21,031 nucleotides of DNA from Gallionella sp. (GTDB lineage: Bacteria; Pseudomonadota; Gammaproteobacteria; Burkholderiales; Gallionellaceae), in contig JADGRM010000005.1 of assembly GCA_017880945.1 (NCBI GenBank), forward strand, positions 1 to 21,031, in the 5' to 3' direction. The notes beneath the pieces were generated by a model. That model did not search any database. It was given only the letters and a program-made list of their open reading frames with translations, and was not told the DNA's origin. Each line of letters begins with the position of its first letter. Within the stretch, counting starts at the first letter, position 1. Made by a program: the position numbers and the translations under genes. Shown one piece after another: positions 15,137-21,031 of the stretch.

Positions 15137-16459
15137 ATGAGTAAAACTTCCCCGCAAAAAGTAGGCTTCGTCTCGCTCGGTTGCCCGAAGGCGACCGTTG
15201 ATTCCGAGCACATTCTCACGCGCCTGCGCGCCGAGGGTTATCTGATCTCCAACAGTTATCAGGATGCCGATCTGGTGGTGGTCAACACCTGCGGTTTCAT
15301 CGACAGCGCCGTGGCCGAATCGCTGGATGCGATCGGCGAAGCGCTGGCAGAAAACGGCAAGGTGATCGTCACCGGATGCCTTGGGGCTAAGGGTGATGTG
15401 GTGAAACAGGCACACCCCAAAGTGCTCGCCGTTACCGGCCCGCACGCGACCGATGAAGTGATGGCTGCGGTGCATCAACATCTGCCCAAACCGCATGATC
15501 CTTATATGGACCTGGTGCCTGCACAGGGCATCCGCCTGACGCCCAAGCATTTTGCCTACGTGAAAATTTCCGAGGGCTGCAACCATCGCTGCACCTTCTG
15601 CATCATCCCCAGTTTGCGCGGCGATCTGGTCAGCCGTCCGGTCGGCGATGTGATGCAGGAAGCGCAGAATCTGGTCAACGCGGGCGTGAAAGAACTGCTG
15701 GTGATCTCGCAGGACACCAGTGCCTACGGCGTGGATATTAAATACCGCACCGGCTTCTGGGGCGGCAAACCGCTCAAGAGCCGCATGACCGAGCTGGCAA
15801 CCGCGATGGGCGAACTCGGCGCGTGGGTGCGCCTGCATTATGTGTACCCGTATCCGCACGTGGACGAGGTGATCCCGCTGATGGCGCAGGGCAAGATCCT
15901 GCCGTATCTGGATATCCCGTTCCAGCACGCCAACCAGCGCATCCTGAAACTGATGAAACGTCCGGCCAGCAGCGAGAACGTGCTGGCGCGCATCAGGCAG
16001 TGGCGCGAGATATGTCCGGACCTCACGCTGCGCAGCACCTTCATCGTCGGTTTCCCCGGCGAGACCGAGGAAGAATTCGAAGAGCTGCTGGATTTTCTGG
16101 AAGAGGCTCAGCTGGATCGTGTCGGTGCGTTCGCCTACTCGCCGGTGGATGGCGCGGTGGCCAACGCCTTGCCTGATCACATTCCGCCCGAAGTGCAGCA
16201 GGAACGCCTTGCGCGCCTGATGCTGCTGCAGGAGGAAATCAGCGCGGAACGCCTCAAGCGCAAGATCGGCAAGACCATCACCGTGCTGGTGGACGAGGTG
16301 GATGAAGAGGGCGCGATCGCGCGCAGTTCGGCCGATGCGCCGGAGATCGACGGATTGGTGTACATCGAAAATGGCCAGCAGTTAAGCGTGGGCGATTTCG
16401 TCGACGTGAAAATCACCGATTCCGATGAGCATGATCTGTGGGCGGAGTTGGCTTTGTAG
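15137..16459 (+). CDS. rimO: Ribosomal protein S12 methylthiotransferase RimO
   Basis: A 440-aa radical-SAM enzyme that adds a methylthio group to the conserved aspartate of ribosomal protein uS12. The N-terminal MTTase domain carries its three cluster cysteines, C16 (LGCPK), C52 (NTCGF) and C81 (TGCLGA). The radical-SAM motif is CNHRCTFC (C148, C152, C155), followed by IIPSLRGDLVSRP, the RimO-specific form. A C-terminal TRAM domain covers about residues 375-440. Length matches the family. It begins 17 nt after the ZIP gene; GAAAG upstream is only a weak ribosome-binding site. Confidence 0.97.
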   Translation: MSKTSPQKVGFVSLGCPKATVDSEHILTRLRAEGYLISNSYQDADLVVVNTCGFIDSAVAESLDAIGEALAENGKVIVTGCLGAKGDVVKQAHPKVLAVTGPHATDEVMAAVHQHLPKPHDPYMDLVPAQGIRLTPKHFAYVKISEGCNHRCTFCIIPSLRGDLVSRPVGDVMQEAQNLVNAGVKELLVISQDTSAYGVDIKYRTGFWGGKPLKSRMTELATAMGELGAWVRLHYVYPYPHVDEVIPLMAQGKILPYLDIPFQHANQRILKLMKRPASSENVLARIRQWREICPDLTLRSTFIVGFPGETEEEFEELLDFLEEAQLDRVGAFAYSPVDGAVANALPDHIPPEVQQERLARLMLLQEEISAERLKRKIGKTITVLVDEVDEEGAIARSSADAPEIDGLVYIENGQQLSVGDFVDVKITDSDEHDLWAELAL

Positions 16460-16460
16460 C

Positions 16461-16507
16461 TTGGGTTAGCGGCTTTATCGCGCAACCCAACGAGGGCAAT
16501 GTTGGGT
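16461..16507. repeat. Alternating inverted repeats after rimO
   Basis: ttgggtt (16461-16467) pairs with aacccaa (16484-16490), and acccaac (16485-16491) can instead pair with gttgggt (16501-16507). The two hairpins are mutually exclusive. The first begins two bases after the rimO stop and might act as a 3' stabiliser or weak terminator. There is no T run. The sequence style is that of extragenic palindromes. Confidence 0.5.
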
Positions 16508-16620
16508 AAGAGCTCGACAGCAGGACAGTGGTCGATGCCTGCGCTTCACGATTTCTTTTGTGCCTGGCACCCGTTTCAGTCCCGGTTTTCGATCATGCCT
16601 GTTGCCGGGTTGAAGGATGG

Positions 16621-16649
16621 AAATCGCAGCTAAAGGAGCGACGCGATTT
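16621..16649. terminator. Possible hairpin between convergent rimO and DUF4124 gene
   Basis: aaatcgc (16621-16627) and gcgattt (16643-16649) are exact reverse complements around a 15-nt loop, seven bases past the DUF4124 stop. The T run is short, so a rho-independent terminator is only possible. The rest of 16508-16656 shows nothing I can identify. Confidence 0.3.
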
Positions 16650-16656
16650 TCAGGGG

Positions 16657-17109
16657 TTATTTGCAGTAGTTGCTGATGTCTTTTTGAGTTTTTTCGATAC
16701 GTTGTTCGCGTTGTTGGTCGTCTATGAAAGAGCGTTCGCCTTTTGCATCTATCTCCACCATTCGTATACCGCTCTGTAAGTCTCTCAGGTTTTGTTGGGC
16801 GGCGGCACAACTGGCTTGTTGAGCATCTGTGGCAGACTGTTTTTGAGCGGCTTTGTCGGCGGCTTCTTTCTTTGCCTTTTGTGACTTTTTCAATTCTGCT
16901 TCGCGTTCTGCGATGGTTTGCGGTGCGGCCACACCGCTGCTAGCGGTATCCTGTGTGTTGGCATCCGGGCGTAGAGTTTTTGGCCGCACATCAAGGGGGG
17001 GCGGTTGATCCGAATAATGTACCTGGCCATTGGAATCCACCCATTTACTGATTGCAGCAAGGGCGTTTGTGCTGAGAAGTATCACAAATAACAGCAGGTA
17101 TTTGTTCAT
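16657..17109 (-). CDS. Periplasmic DUF4124-domain protein
   Basis: A 150-aa exported protein. The start ATG 17109 (MNKYLLLF) is preferred because AGGGA lies 8 nt upstream; an ATG three codons earlier overlaps that site. The signal peptide MNKYLLLFVILLSTNALA is followed by AISKWVDSNGQVHYSDQPPP, the DUF4124 signature (a small beta hairpin often fused to glutaredoxin or proteases). Then comes a charged Lys/Ala/Gln-rich coiled-coil-like stretch (about 65-105) and a tail with two cysteines (in ASCAAAQ and NYCK at the end). The function of DUF4124 is not established. It is convergent with rimO and divergent from the 220-aa unknown gene. Confidence 0.85.
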   Translation of the reverse strand: MNKYLLLFVILLSTNALAAISKWVDSNGQVHYSDQPPPLDVRPKTLRPDANTQDTASSGVAAPQTIAEREAELKKSQKAKKEAADKAAQKQSATDAQQASCAAAQQNLRDLQSGIRMVEIDAKGERSFIDDQQREQRIEKTQKDISNYCK

Positions 17110-17137
17110 GTCAAGCATCCCTGTCGAATTAGAGGTT

Positions 17138-17153
17138 TTTGATTCGATTCAAA
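17138..17153. promoter_or_regulatory. Near-palindrome in the divergent DUF4124 / unknown-gene region
   Basis: tttgattcgattcaaa reads the same on both strands except for one mismatched pair, giving 14 of 16 positions symmetric. It is 28 nt from the DUF4124 start and about 107 nt from the unknown gene. It could be an operator, but so short a match may be chance. Confidence 0.25.
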
Positions 17154-17259
17154 TTCGTCCGAAGAAATCCCGGCGAATGCGCAGACAAGTCTAGCATGTA
17201 GAGGTATGATTGCAACATCAATAAGATGTGCCAGATTAATGAAGCAGGAGGGGGATGTT

Positions 17260-17922
17260 ATGGCGGACAGCAATGCTGGCGACGCTGCCAATCAAGTCTA
17301 TTACGATGTGGCAAAAAATGCCGGAATGGTATTGAAACTCTTCAATGCCTATTATCGTGATCGCAACCATGCAGGAAAGATTTACGACGACACTCCCAGC
17401 TTCTTTATGTTCAAGCCAGGCGTGCTGGAGGGAAAAGAGGTAGCCACGCGCGGTTCGGAGAAGTTGCTGCTGGACGACTGCATTCAGCGTGCCAAGGAGC
17501 GCAACGGCTACATCAGCGTGTCCAAACATCGTAATCCAAAACTGGGCTACTACTGGCTGGAATTGTCGGTGATGCCGTTCATGATGGGTGATGCGGTAGG
17601 CAAGGAGAATAAAGGGGAATTCTTTTATATACTCACCAAGTTCATCGAGTTCACCAAACAGAATCCCAAGATATATGGGGATTTGACAGCCGAAATCGAA
17701 TCCGACAAGGATATCGCGGTGATGCTCAATGGGATTGGCAAGATGGCGAGTCGCCTCAACACGGCACTGGAGATATACCCTGAAAAGATGCTGGTGGCAT
17801 ACAACCCCAAGTGGCCTGTGACAGAAGTCCAGAAACTGCTCCTTTCGCTCAAGGATAACGATCAGGACTGGTGCGAAATGTTCTTCGAATACTTGCGGTA
17901 TGTGATGAGCAAAAAAACTTAA
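17260..17922 (+). CDS. Unrecognised 220-aa soluble protein
   Basis: I do not recognise the family. ATG 17260 (MADSNAGDAANQ) is preferred because a strong GCAGGAGGGGG lies about 5 nt upstream, although the frame extends to an ATG at 17206. The protein has no signal peptide and no clear membrane segment. It is rich in aromatic and charged residues: FNAYYRDRNHAGKIYDD, SVSKHRNPKLGYYWLELSV, then FFYILTKFIEFTKQNPKIYGD, and an acidic C-terminal part LKDNDQDWCEMFFEYLRY. It has only two cysteines and no recognisable catalytic motif. It stands alone between the divergent DUF4124 gene and a MITE-like repeat that begins five bases after its stop. The good ribosome-binding site and long, normal-looking composition make it a real gene. 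Confidence 0.75.
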   Translation: MADSNAGDAANQVYYDVAKNAGMVLKLFNAYYRDRNHAGKIYDDTPSFFMFKPGVLEGKEVATRGSEKLLLDDCIQRAKERNGYISVSKHRNPKLGYYWLELSVMPFMMGDAVGKENKGEFFYILTKFIEFTKQNPKIYGDLTAEIESDKDIAVMLNGIGKMASRLNTALEIYPEKMLVAYNPKWPVTEVQKLLLSLKDNDQDWCEMFFEYLRYVMSKKT

Positions 17923-17927
17923 GGACA

Positions 17928-18058
17928 CCTCTAAAAATCCACATTTCATCCCAACTGCTGGGTTGCGGAAAAAATTTCTTGCTGACATATACCCCATATG
18001 CTGCGCTGCGAAATTTTTCCCGCGCCTTGCATTTGGGCGAACTCTGAATTTTTAGAGG
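17928..18058. repeat. MITE-like palindromic element, 131 bp
   Basis: Terminal inverted repeats cctctaaaaat (17928-17938) and atttttagagg (18048-18058) are exact over 11 bp and continue imperfectly to about 16. Inside, ggaaaaaatttc and gaaatttttcc pair again around a central catat/atatg, so the whole unit can fold into one long imperfect hairpin. It carries no reading frame of note. The first 30 bases recur at 20788-20817. It fills the convergent gap between the unknown gene and smr almost exactly. A target-site duplication is not evident. Confidence 0.65.
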
Positions 18059-18063
18059 CTCCC

Positions 18064-18633
18064 TTAAGAGCCAGTCTTTAGCAACACCAGTACCGCGCCG
18101 CTGCCACCCTCTTTGGGCGGCGCATCGCAGTATCCCAATACAAGCGGATGTTGAGTGAGCCAGTGACGTGCGAGCTTGCGCAACACCGCCTCACCGCCCT
18201 GGCTGTTCAACCCCTTGCCATGTATTACCAGCACGCAGCGCAATTCTCGCTGCATCGCTTCATGCAAGAATTCCTGCAACAATTTGCGTGCAGCATCGCT
18301 GTTATTGCCGTGCAGGTCAAGGCTGTCCTGAACCGGCCAAACGCCGCGCCGCAGCTTACGCAGGGCCATGCGCGACAAGCCATTACTCAAATATTCATCC
18401 GGTGCGTTTCCCGCTGAGGAATCCGTAAAACTTTTGGCCGGGCACCCGTCGGACAGCGTGTCGGGTATTGCGGGTGGCGGGACGGCGCGGTGAAGCAACG
18501 GTTTGCGCGGGGAAAGTTGTGGCGTGATGCGGTTTTGTTCCGCTATCGGGTTCACTGCGCCGACTGCCGCACGGAACAGCGCGGTATCTTCGGGTGCAAT
18601 CTTGTCGTTATCTTTTACCGGAGATTTTTTCAC
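18064..18633 (-). CDS. Smr-domain protein (MutS2 C-terminal-like, SmrA/YdaL type)
   Basis: A 189-aa cytoplasmic protein. The Smr domain occupies about residues 100-189 with LDLHG (105-109), IHGKG (137-141) and GGSGAVLVLLK (176-186), the three landmarks of the family. Residues 1-95 are basic, Pro-rich and probably disordered. Stand-alone Smr proteins are thought to be nucleases or RNA/DNA-binding factors; the target is unknown. The start is GTG 18633 (GTG AAA AAA TCT). No strong ribosome-binding site is visible. It is 34 nt downstream of trxB on the same strand and may be cotranscribed with it. Its stop lies five bases from the MITE-like repeat. Confidence 0.88.
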   Translation of the reverse strand: MKKSPVKDNDKIAPEDTALFRAAVGAVNPIAEQNRITPQLSPRKPLLHRAVPPPAIPDTLSDGCPAKSFTDSSAGNAPDEYLSNGLSRMALRKLRRGVWPVQDSLDLHGNNSDAARKLLQEFLHEAMQRELRCVLVIHGKGLNSQGGEAVLRKLARHWLTQHPLVLGYCDAPPKEGGSGAVLVLLKTGS

Positions 18634-18640
18634 AATGCCG

Positions 18641-18655
18641 CACGTCCGTGACGTG
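18641..18655. other. Short hairpin between trxB and smr
   Basis: cacgtc (18641-18646) and gacgtg (18650-18655) are exact reverse complements around a 3-nt loop, between the trxB stop and smr start. No T run follows. It could attenuate or stabilise the trxB transcript, or be chance. Confidence 0.25.
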
Positions 18656-18667
18656 TCTTAAATATAT

Positions 18668-19630
18668 TTAAACTTTGCCCAGCGCAGCGAGATACTTGTC
18701 CGCATCCAATGCTGCCATACAGCCCGTCGCCGCGCTGGTGACAGCCTGGCGATAAATCTGGTCCTGCACATCCCCCGCCGCAAACACGCCGGAAATGCTG
18801 GTCGCCGTGGCATTGCCATGCGAGCCGCCCTGCGTTTGGATGTAACCGTTGATCATCTCCAGTTGCCCGGCGAAAATGTCGGTATTGGGCTTGTGGCCGA
18901 TCGCGATGAACACGCCGGTCAACGGGATATCCTTCTTATCGCCGCCCGGCACAAGCTTGACGCGCATGCCGGTCACCCCGCTGGCATCGCCGAGCACCTC
19001 GTCCAGCGTGCTATTCAGTTGCAGCGTGATTTTGCCTTCTTTCACTTTTGCCATCAGATGATCGACTATGATGCGCTCGGCGCGGAAGGTGTCGCGTCTA
19101 TGCACCAGCGTGACGTGTTTGGCGATGTTGGATAAATACAGCGCTTCTTCCACGGCGGTGTTGCCGCCACCCACCACGGCGACATCCTGGCCGCGATAGA
19201 AGAATCCGTCGCAGGTGGCGCAGCCGGAAACGCCGCGTCCCATGAAGGCTTCCTCGGAAGGCAGGCCGAGATATTGCGCCGAGGCCCCGGTGCAGATGAT
19301 CAGCGCGTCGCAAGTGTAGCTGCCCGCATCGCCGACCAGCAGGAACGGCTTCTGTTGCAGCTTGGCGGTGTGGATGTGGTCGGAAATCAGCCGGGTGTTG
19401 AAGCGTTCCGCGTGTTGCTGGAAGCGCGCCATCAGCTCCGGTCCTTGCACGCCCATCGCATCGGCAGGCCAGTTGTCCACTTCTGTGGTGGTCATCAATT
19501 GTCCGCCTTGGGCCAATCCGGTGATCAGCACCGGGTTAAGGTTGGCGCGCGCGGCGTACACGGCAGCCGTATATCCGGCCGGGCCGGAGCCGAGGATGAT
19601 GAGACGATGATGTTGGGTAGGGGTGGTCAT
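18668..19630 (-). CDS. trxB: Thioredoxin reductase
   Basis: A 320-aa low-molecular-weight flavoenzyme that reduces thioredoxin with NADPH. FAD-binding GSGPAG is at 14-19. The redox-active CATC (C137-C140) is followed by DGFFYRG. The NADPH-binding GGGNTA is at 154-159, with HRRDTFRAE following. The late FAD block GVFAAGDVQDQIYRQAVTSAATGCMAAL is intact. Length and order match the family. The divergent region to mltB (19631-19780) has no strong consensus promoter that I can see. smr follows after 34 nt. Confidence 0.97.
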   Translation of the reverse strand: MTTPTQHHRLIILGSGPAGYTAAVYAARANLNPVLITGLAQGGQLMTTTEVDNWPADAMGVQGPELMARFQQHAERFNTRLISDHIHTAKLQQKPFLLVGDAGSYTCDALIICTGASAQYLGLPSEEAFMGRGVSGCATCDGFFYRGQDVAVVGGGNTAVEEALYLSNIAKHVTLVHRRDTFRAERIIVDHLMAKVKEGKITLQLNSTLDEVLGDASGVTGMRVKLVPGGDKKDIPLTGVFIAIGHKPNTDIFAGQLEMINGYIQTQGGSHGNATATSISGVFAAGDVQDQIYRQAVTSAATGCMAALDADKYLAALGKV

Positions 19631-19780
19631 GATAGATTTCTTTCAGCAATAAAATAAGGGGAGTGAGGTTCACCGGCATGGGCGATTTATAAGCCGCCTC
19701 TGCAAATGATTGAACAAAGGCGGAATTTACCAGTAGTTGCGGCTGTCTGTCGAGCATCCATCGGTTAGAATCCACATACC

Positions 19781-20794
19781 ATGAGATTTATCTACGCCAT
19801 TCCATTGCTGCTGTTGTCCTTTGCGGCCCATTCAGCCCGTGCCGTCACGCTGCCGGGCATCCCGGAATTCATCGACGAGATGGTCGTGAAACATAAATTC
19901 AAACGTGCCGAACTGGAAAGCGTGTTCGACCAGGCACAATACCTGCCGAACGTGATCGAGACCATATCTCGCCCGGCCACCCTTAAGCCGTGGTTGGAAT
20001 ATCGCTCTGCTTTTGTGAACCCGGAACGCATCAGTCTGGGCTTGAAATTCTGGAAAAAATACCGGCAAACCCTGCAAAGGGCCGAACGGAAATACGGCGT
20101 ACCGCAAGAAATCATTCTTGCGGTGATCGGTGTGGAAACTGTTTATGGACAGGATGCGGGTAACTTTCGCACCATAGACGCGTTGACCACCCTGGCCTTC
20201 GACTATCCGCGCCGTGCCGATTTCTTTCGCAGCGAGCTGGAGAATTACCTGCTGCTGGCGCGCGAACAGCAGTTCAACTTGCTGGCGATACGCGGGTCTT
20301 ATGCCGGCGCGTTGGGTATCCCGCAATTCATGCCAAGCAGTTACCGCACATATGGGGTGGATTTCAACGGCAACCACAGGATCGATTTGATGCACGAAGC
20401 CAGAGATGCGATAGGCAGCGTCGCCAGCTATCTGAAGGGTTATGGCTGGGTGGGTGGTGAGCGAGATAAATCAGCGCAAGTGAAGAGTGCTGAAGCAATC
20501 CCGCCGGTTGTAGTACGTGCCCAGATCGTCAAAAAAGTCTGGATCGGAGAGTTCACCGCACCGCGTACTCTTGCGGCTTGGTCGACAGTGGGGATTGTGC
20601 CGCGTGAGAAGTTACCCCATGACCAGTCTGCGCGCCTGATCGATTTTACAGTCGCGGATGGAAAGGAATTTTGGCTGGCATTCAACAATTTCGATGTCAT
20701 CACGCGCTACAACAACAGCGACTTCTACGCGATGTCGGTGTTCCAGTTGGCTGAGGCATTGAAAGAGGCTCGCAAGACTAACGGGCACCTCTAA
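19781..20794 (+). CDS. mltB: Membrane-bound lytic murein transglycosylase B-type (MltB)
   Basis: A 337-aa GH103 enzyme that cleaves peptidoglycan between MurNAc and GlcNAc with formation of the 1,6-anhydro product. The signal peptide is MRFIYAIPLLLLSFAAHSARA. Catalytic Glu119 lies in IGVETVYGQ, followed by FRTIDALTTLAFDYPRRADFF and GSYAGALGIPQFMPSSYRTYGVDFNGN, all strong MltB blocks. Unlike E. coli MltB there is no lipobox Cys, so it is probably soluble in the periplasm or held by its signal. The final residues GHL and the TAA stop lie in or beside a copy of the MITE-like repeat, so the original 3' end may have been altered. The catalytic region is intact. Confidence 0.95.
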   Translation: MRFIYAIPLLLLSFAAHSARAVTLPGIPEFIDEMVVKHKFKRAELESVFDQAQYLPNVIETISRPATLKPWLEYRSAFVNPERISLGLKFWKKYRQTLQRAERKYGVPQEIILAVIGVETVYGQDAGNFRTIDALTTLAFDYPRRADFFRSELENYLLLAREQQFNLLAIRGSYAGALGIPQFMPSSYRTYGVDFNGNHRIDLMHEARDAIGSVASYLKGYGWVGGERDKSAQVKSAEAIPPVVVRAQIVKKVWIGEFTAPRTLAAWSTVGIVPREKLPHDQSARLIDFTVADGKEFWLAFNNFDVITRYNNSDFYAMSVFQLAEALKEARKTNGHL

Positions 20795-20817
20795 AAATCC
20801 ACATTTCATCCCAACTG
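20786..20817. repeat. Partial second copy of the MITE-like repeat
   Basis: These 32 bases are identical to 17926-17957 (beginning cacctctaaaaatcc, ending tcccaactg). The match then stops, and the other half of the element is absent within the window. The copy contains the mltB TAA stop (20792-20794). Confidence 0.85.
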
Positions 20818-21031
20818 ATGGAACCACTGGTAAAACGACTGGTGAAACTACTGGTAAAACAACTAGCCATCCCACTAAGCAACCAGAGGACGGTTGCCAA
20901 GTGGTTGGTTATAGCCATCTGACTAGGCTGTCCAAAGGCTTTGCATAGCCATTCGGCTGATGAACTAACTAGCCATTCGACTAGGCTACCAAAAAACGCC
21001 AGCCAAGTCGCTGGTTATAAGTCACCAAAAG
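20818..21031. repeat. Degenerate 12-nt-period repeat tract at the right edge
   Basis: Consecutive 12-mers actggtaaaacg, actggtgaaact, actggtaaaaca, actagccatccc and actaagcaacca run from 20826 to 20885. Later tagccat-(t/c)-c..ctagg-type motifs recur near 20864, 20912, 20946 and 20970. gccaagt..tggttata recurs at 20896 and 21002 (16 of 18 identical). No gene is evident. A 34-codon frame from ATG 20818 (MEPLVKRLVKLLVKQL...) has no ribosome-binding site and mirrors the repeat period. The tract continues beyond the window. Confidence 0.55.

Noticed and set aside
14987..16180. 397-aa minus-strand frame opposite rimO and the ZIP gene
   Set aside because: It is antisense to two well-supported genes and has no recognisable domain.
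17236..17997. 253-aa minus-strand frame opposite the unknown 220-aa gene
   Set aside because: The plus-strand frame has the strong ribosome-binding site. The minus frame starts inside the MITE-like repeat and lacks one.
20818..20922. A genuine small peptide gene
   Set aside because: It has no ribosome-binding site, and its pattern follows directly from the 12-nt DNA repeat. It is kept only as part of a finding.
20818..21031. CRISPR array
   Set aside because: The repeats are degenerate, about 12 nt long and without regular unique spacers, and no cas gene is present.
1..21031. tRNA or rRNA genes
   Set aside because: No cloverleaf with conserved T-loop and CCA-adjacent acceptor, and no rRNA core sequence, was recognised by eye. 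A tRNAscan or Infernal run would settle it.

Overview
The window looks like chromosomal DNA of a GC-rich Gram-negative betaproteobacterium. Lipoproteins MlaA and BamD, a periplasmic MltB, HtpX and a DUF4124 protein all point to a diderm envelope. Gene content, the bamD/rluD divergent pair and the style of the extragenic palindromes suggest a Gallionellaceae/Nitrosomonadales-like organism. That placement is inference from recollection and was not tested by search. No rRNA, tRNA, CRISPR array, phage gene or transposase was seen.

Layout. (1) 1-3452, minus: a translationally coupled pair, an HgdB/BcrC-type iron-sulfur protein followed by a tandem BadF/HgdC-type activator ATPase that runs off the left edge. 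A perfect 11-bp inverted repeat lies just upstream of the pair. (2) 3453-3903: a non-coding gap with an extragenic palindrome. (3) 3904-8335, minus: a three-gene oligopeptide-type ABC importer (OppB-like, OppC-like, fused double ATPase) whose cistrons overlap by 1-4 nt. No substrate-binding protein is in the window, and the ATPase gene carries a perfect 31-bp-arm palindrome as its interdomain linker. (4) 8436-9251, minus: an unknown multi-spanning membrane protein, divergent from htpX (plus). (5) 10342-10366: a bidirectional terminator separating htpX from a minus-strand bamD-nudix-mlaA cluster. (6) 12576-16459, plus: rluD-pgeF (overlapping), then a ZIP metal transporter with an extended -10 promoter, then rimO. 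The bamD and rluD start codons physically overlap. (7) 16460-18063: a DUF4124 protein (minus), an unrecognised 220-aa protein (plus) and a 131-bp MITE-like palindromic element. (8) 18064-19630, minus: trxB then an Smr-domain gene. (9) 19781-20794, plus: mltB, whose stop codon lies inside a second, partial copy of the MITE-like repeat. (10) 20818-21031: a degenerate 12-nt-period repeat tract running off the right edge.

Most genes are envelope or translation housekeeping: BAM complex, phospholipid transport, peptidoglycan turnover and editing, membrane proteolysis, 23S pseudouridylation and S12 methylthiolation. The least explained parts are the HgdB/BadF pair, whose substrate cannot be read from the sequence, the palindrome inside the ABC ATPase gene, the MITE-like repeat with the periodic tract at the right edge, and the unknown gene at 17260-17922.
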